Position numbers and translations under genes: made by a program. The notes beneath the pieces were generated by a model. That model was not told the origin of the DNA. It saw only the letters and a list, made by a program, of their open reading frames with translations, and searched no databases. From NCBI GenBank assembly GCA_015904045.1, contig JABMDG010000069.1:3308-51109 (forward strand): DNA of 47,802 nucleotides. The letters run 5' to 3'. This document shows, one piece after another, positions 8,687 to 17,819 of this stretch; position 1 is the stretch's first letter; each line of letters opens with the position of its first letter. The DNA is from Nitrospira sp. (GTDB lineage: Bacteria; Nitrospirota; Nitrospiria; Nitrospirales; Nitrospiraceae).

Positions 8687-8933
8687 GGGCCACCTCCTTG
8701 GAGTCGTCCACACATTCCAGCAATTCGATCTCGCTCATGACCCGCTCGATTCGCGACTTGATATCGAGACGTTCTTTCTCCCACCGCCGGTTCACGTCAT
8801 CTTGAGACACTATCTGCTGACGGGCCGTCTTGACTTCATCTTCCAACGACGCATTTTTCCGTTTGAGCTCCTGAACTAACTTCACCAAGTCCTTGATCCG
8901 AGTCTCTAGGACATCGAGACGGTCCAACGCCAT
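8679..8933 (-). CDS. zapB: Coiled-coil protein, probable ZapB-like cell division factor
   Basis: This 84-residue protein is almost all heptad-like helix (LDVLETRIKDLVKLVQELKR, then NASLEDEVKTARQQI and a second charged helix). This resembles ZapB, the coiled-coil partner of ZapA. The direct overlap with zapA supports this role. The start is uncertain: ATG 8933 gives MALDRLDVLE and is used; a GTG at 8954 would add MNESGIV. It has no signal peptide or membrane segment. The name rests on length, coiled-coil character and neighbour, not on a specific motif. Confidence 0.7.
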   Translation of the reverse strand: MALDRLDVLETRIKDLVKLVQELKRKNASLEDEVKTARQQIVSQDDVNRRWEKERLDIKSRIERVMSEIELLECVDDSKEVALD

Positions 8934-9000
8934 GACAATCCCGCTTTCGTTCACGAGTGAATCCGGTAGGACGCACTATAGAAAACTTCGCAAAATCTTG

Positions 9001-11325
9001 TCAAGAAACCGGCTTTGCGGCGCCGGCGAGCCGGACATATTCTTTGTAACTGCGGAGCACCCGTTTCACATATTGTCTGGTCTCTTGGAACGGAATGAGC
9101 TCGACGAATTCGTCTTCGCTCCGTCCACGATACACCGTCGCCCAACTCTCAACAGCGATTGGACCGGCATTGTACGCGGCAATGGCCTGCACCACATTGC
9201 CGGAAAACTGCGTGAGTAACTGCTGTACGTACCGCACCCCGATCTGGATGTTGGTGTCTGGATCGAACAGGTCTTCCCGCACCACGCCTGGGAGCCGATG
9301 GCGTTGGGCGACGGCATTGGCGGTCGCTGGCATGATTTGCATCAAGCCGATGGCTCCAACACGAGATACCGCGCGCCTATCATACTGGCTTTCTTCTCGG
9401 ATGATCGCCGCGACGAGCAACGGATCGACTCCCTCGACACCCTGTGTCTTGATCGCCCGAAGCAGTCCCGTCGGATAGGCCACGTTCCAAAGACCGTCCG
9501 CGACGGACCCACCGGTCCGTTCCAGCCGATCCCGGAATCGAGCCCGCACAAGGCGGAGCGCATGATGGTAGGCCCCGACTTCGTTCAACAGCATGGACAA
9601 CGCTGTCAACACGTTGGGATCGTGGCTGTAGCGCTCCGTCAGTGCGGTGAGTTCTCTTGCAGCATCTTGTTCAAGGCCGAGGGTTCTGAGTTCGACCGCC
9701 CGCTGATAGGCCGGCTGCTGCCCGATTTCCTTTCGGCTCTCGTCTTGGCGCACTGGTTCCTGGACCGTATCCACGGGCGATGGATCTGCAACTGTTACTG
9801 CAGCAGGTTGCTCCGGTGTCTTGACCGGATCCGAGGCAGAAACCAGCGAGAGGTCCGTCTGCCCCTGGGCCAATTGGCAATAATAGGTATAGGGATAGCG
9901 TTTGCAGAGTACCTGGAAGAGGTCCCGCGATCTAGCCCTTCCGTTACGGCCGTGGGACCGGGCGATCCAATAAAGCGCCTGCGGCTCAAACTCGCTGTCT
10001 CGCTGATCGATGATCTGCTGCCACACCTCGATGGCCCCAGGGTATCGGCCGGTTCGATAGAGCACCCAGCCTTCCCGCCATTGCGCTTCAGCCCGCTGGG
10101 ATGCCGGCTCTCCAAACCTCGCGACGTGCCGATACTTCGCGATCGCCTCGTCGAATTGCGCCTGATCTTCCAACCAAATTCCGGCAAACAAATGAATCTG
10201 GCCCTTCTGCTCGGGAGACAACGACCGCTTGACGGCCGCTCGGCTCAACTCCAGCAATTTCTCCCCCAGTCCCTGCCGGAGATAGACCCGAGCCAGCCAG
10301 ACGACGGCTTCATCGGAGTGGGCCGTCTGCTCTCGGGCCAGTTCTTGAAAGGTCTCCCGCGCCTGGTCATACAGTTTCAATCGGACCTGGGCGATGCCGC
10401 GTTTGAGTATTGCTTCTCCCCGCCGTGAACCGGACGGCTCGCGCGCGAGAAACCTTTTCAGCTCGTCAATCGCTTCGGCGTGCAAGGCCTGTCCGAGAAA
10501 CACCTGGGCCCTGGCAAAGAGGTCGTCCGGCTGCGGAGTCCAGGCCTCCCCGCCGATGTTGGTCGCCAGCAGCGCTTCCGCCTCCTTTGCTTCCTTCGTC
10601 TGCGGGAACTTCGCCCATAATTTCTTGAGCGTCTCCCGTGCTTCGGCCTGCTGACCGTTTCGAGATTGGCACTCGGCCAGCCGCAGCCAGGCTTGAGACA
10701 CACCGGCATCCTTGTCGTTCAGGCTAACGGCTTTGGTCAGCCACACCACAGCCTCAGGGCAACTGGAGGCTTGATACCACGACTCTCCGGCGCGAAGCGC
10801 CACGTGGCTGACGAGATTGGAGTCCGGCACCGACTGTGAAATCCCCTCGAACGCCAGCGCCGCCTCCTTCGCCTCACCCTGGTGAAGGAGGGCCTCCCCC
10901 ATCCATAATCGGACATAATCGTCGAGGATCGGGAATTCCGGTTGGGCTGCCCGAAGATAGGGAAGGGCGGAAGCCGGATTCTTGTCAATGAGCATGACAC
11001 CCGACAACAAGCCGGCCCGTTTGGCCCACAGTGAATCGGGGAACTGTTCCATCACTCGGCGAAGCCGTTCGAGCTTGAGTGCCAGCACCTGGTCTTTCGT
11101 CAAAGTATTGCCGAGCCGCTCCTTCGGCCAGACAGCGGCGGCGAAGCATTCCTCCGCCGATCCACAGGTTTCCACCTGTTGCAACTCCGAACCGACTACC
11201 TGCGCCGAAGAGGCGCTCTGAGGAGACACCCACCCGACGAGGCTCAGAACCGTTGCCAACAAAATCGGCACGAGCCTGCGGCGGAGGATCGAATCAGGAT
11301 CGGACCAGTGGTTCAGATTCTTCAT
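9001..11325 (-). CDS. slt: Soluble lytic murein transglycosylase with TPR-like repeats (Slt70 type)
   Basis: This 774-residue periplasmic enzyme cleaves the MurNAc-GlcNAc bond of peptidoglycan. A signal peptide is visible (VPILLATVLSLVGWVSPQSA, cleaved near residue 40). The middle, about residues 60-480, consists of helical TPR-like repeats such as RAQVFLGQALHAEAIDELKR. The C-terminal SLT domain (about 630-765) has VDPLLVAAIIREESQYD with the catalytic Glu near residue 645, then VGAIGLMQIMPATA and AIAAYNAGPIAVESW. A TATATT element at 11339-11334 lies just ahead of the ATG, so the message may have a very short or no leader. It is larger than E. coli Slt70 because of extra repeats. Confidence 0.93.
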   Translation of the reverse strand: MKNLNHWSDPDSILRRRLVPILLATVLSLVGWVSPQSASSAQVVGSELQQVETCGSAEECFAAAVWPKERLGNTLTKDQVLALKLERLRRVMEQFPDSLWAKRAGLLSGVMLIDKNPASALPYLRAAQPEFPILDDYVRLWMGEALLHQGEAKEAALAFEGISQSVPDSNLVSHVALRAGESWYQASSCPEAVVWLTKAVSLNDKDAGVSQAWLRLAECQSRNGQQAEARETLKKLWAKFPQTKEAKEAEALLATNIGGEAWTPQPDDLFARAQVFLGQALHAEAIDELKRFLAREPSGSRRGEAILKRGIAQVRLKLYDQARETFQELAREQTAHSDEAVVWLARVYLRQGLGEKLLELSRAAVKRSLSPEQKGQIHLFAGIWLEDQAQFDEAIAKYRHVARFGEPASQRAEAQWREGWVLYRTGRYPGAIEVWQQIIDQRDSEFEPQALYWIARSHGRNGRARSRDLFQVLCKRYPYTYYCQLAQGQTDLSLVSASDPVKTPEQPAAVTVADPSPVDTVQEPVRQDESRKEIGQQPAYQRAVELRTLGLEQDAARELTALTERYSHDPNVLTALSMLLNEVGAYHHALRLVRARFRDRLERTGGSVADGLWNVAYPTGLLRAIKTQGVEGVDPLLVAAIIREESQYDRRAVSRVGAIGLMQIMPATANAVAQRHRLPGVVREDLFDPDTNIQIGVRYVQQLLTQFSGNVVQAIAAYNAGPIAVESWATVYRGRSEDEFVELIPFQETRQYVKRVLRSYKEYVRLAGAAKPVS

Positions 11326-11432
11326 AGCCGTTCAATATACCGTGTGGGCTGCAAGAAAAGAAGTTTCACCGCGGTTTCACCCTCCCATTGGACCCATGTT
11401 GGTCCGGATCGTGTTTATGTTAGGCTCTCCCG

Positions 11433-12530
11433 ATGACGACCACCTCATCGATACCGAATGTCCCCATCAACCTGCTGGCGCTCACAGAGCCTGAGATGGT
11501 GTCGTTTATCCGTGCCCAAGGTTGGCCGGGCTATCGTGCCACCCAGATTCTCCGGTGGCTCTACCAACGGCGCGCGCATACCATTGCCGACATGACCGAC
11601 CTGTCTCTGCGCGACCGGGCCACACTAGCCGAGTCCGCGACGATCACGCGCGCGACCGGTTGTACGGTCCTCCGGTCCCAAGACGGCACACGCAAATTGC
11701 TGTTGAGACTCGGCGACGGCATGACGATCGAAGCCGTGCTGATTCCGGATGACGAGCGGCTGACGTTGTGTGTCTCCACCCAAGTCGGCTGTATGTTGGA
11801 CTGCGGATTTTGCCTCACAGGCACGATGGGGCTGAAACGCAACCTCAAGCCCCACGAAATCATCGACCAAGTCTTGGCAGCCCAAGACCGGCTGAATGCC
11901 GGCGAGCGCATCACCAACCTCGTCTTCATGGGGATGGGTGAGCCATTGGCAAATGTGGATGCGCTCGAGGCGGCCGTGGCCTACCTCACGAATAAATCAT
12001 GGGGTCTCGGATGGTCGCCGAGACGCATCACGGTGTCGACAGCGGGGCTTGCGTCCCGGCTGAAACGCGTTGCGGCACTTGGCGTTAACCTGGCCATCTC
12101 CCTCAATGCCACCACGGACGCACAGCGCCGGGACCTGATGCCTGCCGCCAGCGAGCTCGCCTCGCTCAGATCCCTGCTCGCCGCCTGCCGCCGGTATCCT
12201 CTCGCATTGAATCGCCGTCTCACGTTCGAATACGTCCTCTTGGCGGGAGTGAATGATCTTCCCTCCGACGCCCAACGATTGGCCACCCTGCTGCGGAACA
12301 TCCGGTGCAAAGTGAATCTGATCCCGTTCAATGAATTTCCCGGAAGCCGCTTCCGCCGACCGGACGATCGCGCTATCCTCCAATTTCAAACCACGCTCCG
12401 CCAAGCCGGCGTCGATGCGTTCGTCCGCAAGAGCCGGGGGCGCGACGTGCTTGGAGCATGCGGACAACTGGGAGAACCGCCGGTACGCCACGACCCGATT
12501 GCCTTGACACCCATCGAATCTCGTTGCTAG
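11433..12530 (+). CDS. rlmN: Dual-specificity RNA methyltransferase RlmN
   Basis: RlmN is a radical-SAM enzyme that methylates C2 of A2503 in 23S rRNA and of A37 in some tRNAs. The 365-residue protein has the radical-SAM cluster motif CMLDCGFC, the SAM motif FMGMGEPLANVDALE, ITVSTAGLASRLK, and LAISLNATTDAQRRDLMP. The helper cysteine is in DVLGACGQL near the C-terminus. The N-terminal domain (GWPGYRATQILRWLYQRR) is typical. It begins at ATG 11433 and divergently faces the lytic transglycosylase across 107 bases. It is followed by an M16 peptidase gene 25 bases later. Confidence 0.97.
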   Translation: MTTTSSIPNVPINLLALTEPEMVSFIRAQGWPGYRATQILRWLYQRRAHTIADMTDLSLRDRATLAESATITRATGCTVLRSQDGTRKLLLRLGDGMTIEAVLIPDDERLTLCVSTQVGCMLDCGFCLTGTMGLKRNLKPHEIIDQVLAAQDRLNAGERITNLVFMGMGEPLANVDALEAAVAYLTNKSWGLGWSPRRITVSTAGLASRLKRVAALGVNLAISLNATTDAQRRDLMPAASELASLRSLLAACRRYPLALNRRLTFEYVLLAGVNDLPSDAQRLATLLRNIRCKVNLIPFNEFPGSRFRRPDDRAILQFQTTLRQAGVDAFVRKSRGRDVLGACGQLGEPPVRHDPIALTPIESRC

Positions 12531-12555
12531 CATGCTTTGTTTCCTTCATTCCATT

Positions 12556-13929
12556 ATGAATTGGCCGGCTATCTATCGTTTCTTACCGACGTGCTTCCTC
12601 GTTTCATTGCTTCTTCTCCACACCGGTCCCGCGGCCGCCGTCGAGCCTTCTGAGTTCGTGCTGTCGAACGGCATGAAAGTGGTGCTGGTTGAGGCCCCCA
12701 AGGCGCCGGTAGCGACCGTGCAAGTCTGGTACAAGGTCGGGTCCAGGAACGAAGTGATGGGCAGGGCCGGGCTCTCCCACATGCTCGAGCACATGATGTT
12801 CAAAGGCACGGCGAAGTATCCCAAGGGCACGTTCTCCCGACTCATTCGGAAGAACGGCGGAATCGACAACGCCTTTACCGGGCAAGACTTTACCGCCTAT
12901 TTTGAGAACCTGGCGGCGGATCGAGTAGAACTAGCCCTGGAACTCGAAGCCGACCGTATGCAGGGCCTCGTGCTCGCCCCCAACGAATTTCAGACTGAAC
13001 GCGAAGTCGTCAAAGAGGAGCGGAGACTGAGAAACGAGGATGACCCACAGGGCGCGCTGGTCGAAACCTTGTACGCACAAGCGTTTCTGAGCCACCCGTA
13101 TCACTGGCCCGTGATCGGCTGGTTCACTGACCTCGACGCGATGACCCTGGAAGACCTCCAGCGCCACTATGACACCTTTTACTCTCCCAACAACGCCACA
13201 CTGATCGTGGTGGGCGATATCAAGGCGGAGACTCTGTTCCCGACGATTAAGAATCTCTTCGAGCCGATTCCCAAAGGCCCTTCTCCCAAACACGCCACGA
13301 CGGCGGAACCGGAACAGCGGGGCGAGCGGCGCTTCCTCTTGAAGCGCGAGGCGCAGGTGCCATTCGTGATGATGGGCTTTCGCGTTCCCAATTATTCCAG
13401 CGACGATTCCTATGCCCTGAATCTACTCGAAGCGATTCTGTCGCACGGGAAAAGCTCCCGCCTCTATCAGAGCTTGGTCTATGACCAGAAAAATTCCCTC
13501 GCGGTCGGGGCCGAATACAGCCTGATGCAGACTGATCCTGGTCTGTTCTATTTTTACTCGTTGGTCAGCCCCGATGCAAAAGTCGAAGACGTTGAAGACG
13601 CGCTGCAGCGCGAAATCACGCGGCTGCAAAGTGAGCCGCCCTCTGAGACAGAACTCCAACGGGCGAAGAACCAAGTGGAAGCCTCCCGCGTCTTTGAACA
13701 GGATTCTAATTTTCGCCACGCCATGTTGCTGGGGCAATCGGAATCTATCGGCGCGGGGTGGCGGCGGGTGGATCAGTTCTTGGAACGTACCCAGGCGATT
13801 ACCGCCAAGGACATTCAACGCGTTGCCAAGCAGTATCTGACCCAAGACAACCGGACCGTGGGCATCCTTGTACCGACACCATCAAAACAGCCAGAATTTT
13901 CGCCTGCGGCTCATCAAGGGAAACCGTAG
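12556..13929 (+). CDS. M16-family zinc metallopeptidase, catalytic subunit
   Basis: This exported peptidase of about 457 residues is of the pitrilysin/processing-peptidase (M16B) type. A signal peptide is visible (FLPTCFLVSLLLLHTGPAAA). The inverted zinc motif HMLEH is at about residues 75-79 in LSHMLEHMMFKGT, and the distal Glu ligand is in VVKEERRLRNE. The C-terminal half carries the second M16 repeat with GKSSRLYQSLVYDQ. ATG 12556 is chosen because it gives a compact signal peptide; ATG 12532 is possible and neither has a good ribosome-binding site. Together with the next gene it should form a two-subunit peptidase in the periplasm. A truncated copy of its 3' end lies at 45.2 kb. Confidence 0.92.
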   Translation: MNWPAIYRFLPTCFLVSLLLLHTGPAAAVEPSEFVLSNGMKVVLVEAPKAPVATVQVWYKVGSRNEVMGRAGLSHMLEHMMFKGTAKYPKGTFSRLIRKNGGIDNAFTGQDFTAYFENLAADRVELALELEADRMQGLVLAPNEFQTEREVVKEERRLRNEDDPQGALVETLYAQAFLSHPYHWPVIGWFTDLDAMTLEDLQRHYDTFYSPNNATLIVVGDIKAETLFPTIKNLFEPIPKGPSPKHATTAEPEQRGERRFLLKREAQVPFVMMGFRVPNYSSDDSYALNLLEAILSHGKSSRLYQSLVYDQKNSLAVGAEYSLMQTDPGLFYFYSLVSPDAKVEDVEDALQREITRLQSEPPSETELQRAKNQVEASRVFEQDSNFRHAMLLGQSESIGAGWRRVDQFLERTQAITAKDIQRVAKQYLTQDNRTVGILVPTPSKQPEFSPAAHQGKP

Positions 13930-13937
13930 CCTAACCC

Positions 13938-15326
13938 ATGCGCACCCCATCGACCACCAGCCAATACCGGTTCTCCAGGCACCGCTTCCGACGGACTCGT
14001 GCCATTGTTGTCATGGGGACTCTGCTGGTCGCACTGGTCGGTTTTGCAGATCGAGGCTCAGCCGCTGACCTGGCGCCGGCTAAAATTACAACGGCAAACG
14101 GCATGACGGTCGTGGTGCTCGAACAACACTTCCTTCCTATTGTTGAAGTCCATGCCCTCATTAAGGCGGGCTCAGCCCAGGACCCGCCGGAAAAAGCAGG
14201 ATTGGCCAATTTGACGGCCAGCCTTCTGGATGAAGGCACGATAACCCGATCCTCTAAACAACTGGCGGAGCAAATCGACTTTGTCGGCGGTTCGCTCGAG
14301 GTCAAAGCCAGCGAAGATTTCACGACGGCGTCGGCACGCATCCTCAGGAAGGACGTGGACCTCGGCTTTACCCTGTTGGCGGACATCCTGCTGCGCCCCG
14401 CCTTCCCCAAGCAGGAATTCGAACGGGTACGCTCCCAGATTCTGGGGGAAATCGTCAGCGACAATGATGACCCGGGGCAAGTCGCCATGAAAGCGTTCAA
14501 TCAACTGGTCTTTTCTCATCACCCGTATCGATGGCCTGTACACGGCACCGACGACACGCTAAGCAAGATTACCCTGACGGATGTGCAGAACTTCTACTCA
14601 AAAGAATATCTCCCCAACCAAACCATCCTCACCATCGTCGGTGATATCACGATGGAGCAAGCCACAGCGCTTGTCCAGACGCACTTCGGGTCTTGGAAAA
14701 AGGGCGCCCCACCAGTCAGATCGATCAAGAAACCCGCCATAATCGAGAAAAAGACCGTGCAGTTGATTGAAAAAGACCTGACCCAGTCGACCATCATGCT
14801 GGGCCATGGCGGGATCAGCCGGACCAATCCTGACTTTTATGCCGTGACCGTCATGAATCACATCCTGGGCGCCGGAGGGTTTTCATCGCGCTTGATGGAT
14901 TCCATCAGGGATAAACAGGGACTGGCCTACGGCATCATGAGCCATTACGACGCGAGGGCGATGCCGGGCTCGTTTTGGATCAATCTCCAAACAAAGACGG
15001 AAACCACGAATCAAGCGATCACCGGCGTGTTGGCCGAGATTAAAGGCCTGCGCGAGGCCCCGGTCACCGATCAGGAACTGGCCGAAGCGAAATCGTTCTT
15101 GATGGGCAGCTTCCCGCTGCGGCTGGACTCGACGGCCAAACTGGCCGGCGTGCTGGCGCAGGTGGAGTTTTTCGGACTGGGCTTCGAGTACTTCAGCCAG
15201 TACCCCAAGTGGATCGAACGCGTGACGAAAGAGGATGTGCAGCGGGTCGCCAGACAGTACCTCAATCCCCAGCACTACGCCCTCGTGGTCGTTGGCAACC
15301 TTGCGAAGGCAAAAGTTCGGCACTAG
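13938..15326 (+). CDS. M16-family peptidase-like protein without zinc site, partner subunit
   Basis: This 462-residue M16 homologue has a signal peptide (AIVVMGTLLVALVGFADRGS). At the position of HxxEH it has only AGLANLTASLLDEGT, so it cannot bind the catalytic zinc. It keeps the C-terminal substrate-binding R/Y elements (GFSSRLMDSIRDKQGLAYGI) that M16B partner subunits supply. This matches two-gene M16B systems, in which one subunit carries the metal and the other the R/Y pair. It starts 8 bases after the catalytic gene. A close paralogue lies at 45.5 kb. The natural substrate is unknown. Confidence 0.9.
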   Translation: MRTPSTTSQYRFSRHRFRRTRAIVVMGTLLVALVGFADRGSAADLAPAKITTANGMTVVVLEQHFLPIVEVHALIKAGSAQDPPEKAGLANLTASLLDEGTITRSSKQLAEQIDFVGGSLEVKASEDFTTASARILRKDVDLGFTLLADILLRPAFPKQEFERVRSQILGEIVSDNDDPGQVAMKAFNQLVFSHHPYRWPVHGTDDTLSKITLTDVQNFYSKEYLPNQTILTIVGDITMEQATALVQTHFGSWKKGAPPVRSIKKPAIIEKKTVQLIEKDLTQSTIMLGHGGISRTNPDFYAVTVMNHILGAGGFSSRLMDSIRDKQGLAYGIMSHYDARAMPGSFWINLQTKTETTNQAITGVLAEIKGLREAPVTDQELAEAKSFLMGSFPLRLDSTAKLAGVLAQVEFFGLGFEYFSQYPKWIERVTKEDVQRVARQYLNPQHYALVVVGNLAKAKVRH

Positions 15327-15346
15327 ACGGATACCCAGAGGCAGCA

Positions 15347-16162
15347 ATGTCCATGCAACCGGCCCTTCTTCAGCATAAGCTCGACCGACTTCGCACCTTG
15401 CTTTCAGACATGGGCTCGGTGCTGGTTGCCTATTCAGGCGGAATCGACAGCTCGTTTGTCCTCAAGGTCGCCCATGAACAACTCCGGGAAAAAGCGGTCG
15501 GCATGACGGCCGTCTCGCCAACATTCCCATCGATCGAGTTGGAAGCCGCCAAACAGGTGGCCCAAGAGATCGGCGCGCGCCATGAAATCGTGCAGACAGA
15601 CCAACTGGAGATACCCGAATTCGTCAGCAACGACGCGGCCCGCTGCTTCCACTGTAAGACCGACCTCTACCAACTTCTGGAAACGTTTCGGCAAACTGGG
15701 GATGCCGCCTATATCGTGGATGGCACAAACCTTGACGATCTGGGCGATGACCGGCCAGGAATCAGAGCTGCAAGAGAATGGCGCGTGCGCAGCCCGTTGG
15801 TGGAAGCGGAACTCTCGAAAGCCGACATTCGCCACCTTGCCAAAGACCTCGGTCTCTCCAATTGGGATAAACCAGCGGCAGCGTGCCTTTCGTCGAGAAT
15901 TCCACGTGGGATGCCGATCACGATCGAAAAACTGAACCGGGTCGAAGGAGCGGAAGCGCTGCTCTATGGCGAGGGACTCCGTCACGTTCGGGTCAGAGAT
16001 CATGGTGAGATCGCAAGAATTGAGGTCGCACCGGAGGAAATGCCTGGGCTCCTGGACAGCGAACGGCGCGCGAGAATCAGTGCCGGGCTGAAGAAGTTGG
16101 GATTCCGGTTCGTTACCGTGGACCTGGAAGGGTACCGGCCCGGTGGAGTCAGCCTCGGCTAA
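15347..16162 (+). CDS. larE: ATP-dependent sacrificial sulfur transferase LarE-type
   Basis: LarE donates sulfur to the pyridinium dicarboxylate precursor of the nickel-pincer cofactor of lactate racemase. This 271-residue protein has the PP-loop for adenylation (SGGIDSS, from residue 30), then RCFHCKTDLYQ with cysteines at about 100 and 103. The PAAACLSSRIPRG segment has a Cys at about residue 180, matching the sacrificial Cys176 of Lactobacillus LarE. All three cysteines are present, as in LarE forms that carry a 4Fe-4S cluster. No larB, larC or larA lies nearby. ATG 15347 is chosen; 15353 is possible. A diverged second copy lies at 46.9 kb. Confidence 0.88.
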   Translation: MSMQPALLQHKLDRLRTLLSDMGSVLVAYSGGIDSSFVLKVAHEQLREKAVGMTAVSPTFPSIELEAAKQVAQEIGARHEIVQTDQLEIPEFVSNDAARCFHCKTDLYQLLETFRQTGDAAYIVDGTNLDDLGDDRPGIRAAREWRVRSPLVEAELSKADIRHLAKDLGLSNWDKPAAACLSSRIPRGMPITIEKLNRVEGAEALLYGEGLRHVRVRDHGEIARIEVAPEEMPGLLDSERRARISAGLKKLGFRFVTVDLEGYRPGGVSLG

Positions 16163-16184
16163 GCTCCACCCAGCCGTTCAAATG

Positions 16185-16691
16185 TTACCGCTGGTAGGAT
16201 TTTGACAGCGCGTCGAGCGCGTCGTCGGTGAATTTCCGGTGATCGGTATCCGTCAAGCTGCGCTGCACCACTTTTTCGGCCACCATCAACGCCAAATCAG
16301 TCGTCTGCGTCCGGATATCTTGAATGGCCCGCCGCCGCTCTTGCTCGATCGCGCGGGTCGCGTCGCCCTTAATCCGTTCCGCCTCCGTCGTCATCCGTTG
16401 CTCGTTCTCATCAAACAGGCGCTGGGCACGTTCTTTGGCCGCCGCGAGGATCGCCTCTGCCTCTTTTCCCGCTGCACTCAATTTGGCTTCATAGTCCTTG
16501 AGCCGGCGCTCGGCTTCCGATCGGTGCTGTTCGGCTTGATCAAGGCTGTCCTTAATTTTCTTTTCCCGTTCTTCCAGCATGCCCAAGATACCGGGAAACG
16601 CATACTTGTAGAGCACGAAAAAGAGAATCGCGAACGACACGACTTCCCAGAAAATCAGGGAAGAAAAAAAGTGAGATTCGAACTGTGGCAT
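16185..16691 (-). CDS. atpF: ATP synthase F0 subunit b
   Basis: Subunit b is the peripheral stalk that holds F1 against subunit a. The 168-residue protein has one N-terminal membrane helix (FFSSLIFWEVVSFAILFFVL). A long charged helix with Ala/Glu/Arg-rich heptads follows (SEAERRLKDYEAKLSAAGKE onward), then MVAEKVVQRSL and the end ALDALSKSYQR. It is the last gene of the minus-strand F0 unit atpZ-atpB-atpE-atpF. No atpH, A, G, D or C follows; larE converges here 22 bases away. A second atpF, identical in its last residues except for one or two changes, begins at the right window edge. Confidence 0.95.
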   Translation of the reverse strand: MPQFESHFFSSLIFWEVVSFAILFFVLYKYAFPGILGMLEEREKKIKDSLDQAEQHRSEAERRLKDYEAKLSAAGKEAEAILAAAKERAQRLFDENEQRMTTEAERIKGDATRAIEQERRRAIQDIRTQTTDLALMVAEKVVQRSLTDTDHRKFTDDALDALSKSYQR

Positions 16692-16770
16692 GGTTTCTTT
16701 CAGGGAGGCTGAGATTCAGGCTGAGGCTGAAATCCGTATCCTCGGCCTTGACCTAAATCTGAGCCTGCTC

Positions 16771-17004
16771 CTACCCCTTGCGGAAGCCCATGATGATAAA
16801 GGCGATGACCAGGCCGTACAGCGCAATGGCTTCCACCAGCGCGAACCCGATCCACATATACTTCGTGACGCGCGCTTCCGCCTCAGGCTGGCGTGCCACC
16901 ACTTCGATCATCTTTCCGAAGATATAGCCGATCCCCACGCCGGCCCCGGCAAACCCCGCCGCGGCACATCCCATTCCGATCAACCCTGCTGCTGCTGAAT
17001 CCAT
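16771..17004 (-). CDS. atpE: ATP synthase F0 subunit c
   Basis: Subunit c forms the proton-driven rotor ring. The 77-residue hairpin has helix 1 with the glycine-rich AGAGVGIGYIFGKMIE, the polar loop RQPEAEA, and helix 2 MWIGFALVEAIALYGLVIAF. The ion-binding carboxylate is Glu58. The surrounding residues (VEAIALYG) lack the Ser/Thr next to the Glu and the helix-1 Gln of sodium-binding rings, so proton coupling is likely. It lies between atpB and atpF in one operon. Confidence 0.96.
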   Translation of the reverse strand: MDSAAAGLIGMGCAAAGFAGAGVGIGYIFGKMIEVVARQPEAEARVTKYMWIGFALVEAIALYGLVIAFIIMGFRKG

Positions 17005-17040
17005 TATGGCGTACTCCTCCCTTTTCTAAACTCGCACACG

Positions 17041-17790
17041 CTAATGCGCATGGTCATCATGGCCATGCAAATGAAATGCGTCTCCCAAATAAACACAACT
17101 CAGCATGGTAAAAATGTAAGCTTGAATGAACGCGATTCCGACTTCCAGGACATTGATTCCCACCGTGAAGACAAAAGGCAACCACCCGATCAACAGTCCA
17201 CCGCTGATCGCCATGCCGAACAGCACGCCGAGCAACACATGGCCAGCCGTCATATTGGCAAATAATCGAACCGCTAACGAAATGGGCCTCGCCAACTGAC
17301 TCATGATCTCGATCGGGATCATCAACGGAACCAGCCATCCTGGCGTGCCTGGCGGGATAAGAACGCCAAGAAACTTCACGCCATGCAACATAAAGCCCAC
17401 CACCAAACTAATCCCATACACCACAAATGCGAACACGGCAGTTACGGCAATCTGGCTCGTGACGGTGTAGCTACCGGGAATCATCCCCAAAAGATTGCAG
17501 AAGAGAATAAAGACAAACAAGGTCCCGATAAAGGGGAAAAACCGCATCCCTTCTTTGCCCATCGTCTCCATGATCATCGTACGGATGAAATCAACCATGA
17601 TCTCAGCCAGGTTCTGCAACTTGCCGGGAACCAGTTTGCGTGACGATCCCGCCATGATCATGACCACGGCTGCCAGGGACACGGCGATCCACATAAAAAT
17701 GACGGCCTTATTGATGGAAATATCCAGTCCGCCCAGGACAATAGGAATCCAGTCATGAAGCTCGAACGGATGAAGTGGATTGTCTTCCAT
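17041..17790 (-). CDS. atpB: ATP synthase F0 subunit a
   Basis: Subunit a forms the proton half-channels next to the c ring. The 249-residue membrane protein has several hydrophobic helices and the conserved SLAVRLFANMTAGHVLLGVL segment, with the essential Arg facing the c-ring carboxylate. GIAFIQAYIFTMLSCVYLGD near the C-terminus is also typical. The end is histidine-rich (HLHGHDDHAH), as in many subunit a proteins. It follows atpZ by 29 bases and precedes atpE by 36 bases. Confidence 0.96.
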   Translation of the reverse strand: MEDNPLHPFELHDWIPIVLGGLDISINKAVIFMWIAVSLAAVVMIMAGSSRKLVPGKLQNLAEIMVDFIRTMIMETMGKEGMRFFPFIGTLFVFILFCNLLGMIPGSYTVTSQIAVTAVFAFVVYGISLVVGFMLHGVKFLGVLIPPGTPGWLVPLMIPIEIMSQLARPISLAVRLFANMTAGHVLLGVLFGMAISGGLLIGWLPFVFTVGINVLEVGIAFIQAYIFTMLSCVYLGDAFHLHGHDDHAH

Positions 17791-17819
17791 GGCGATCTTA
17801 AGCTTTTGTTAGTGTCACG

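Larger units (their letters stand above)
13651..16220. repeat. Segmental duplication, copy A (M16 3' end, M16-like, larE, atpF 3' end)
   Basis: This stretch has the same gene order and direction as 45216-47802. It covers the last 93 codons of the catalytic M16 gene, the whole zinc-less M16 gene, larE and the 3' end of atpF. Aligned by eye, the nucleotide sequences agree at roughly three quarters or more of positions and the proteins more closely, so the copies are old. Copy A is the complete one, with an intact upstream gene and a full atpF behind it. Its right limit is set only by the window end of copy B. Confidence 0.9.
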
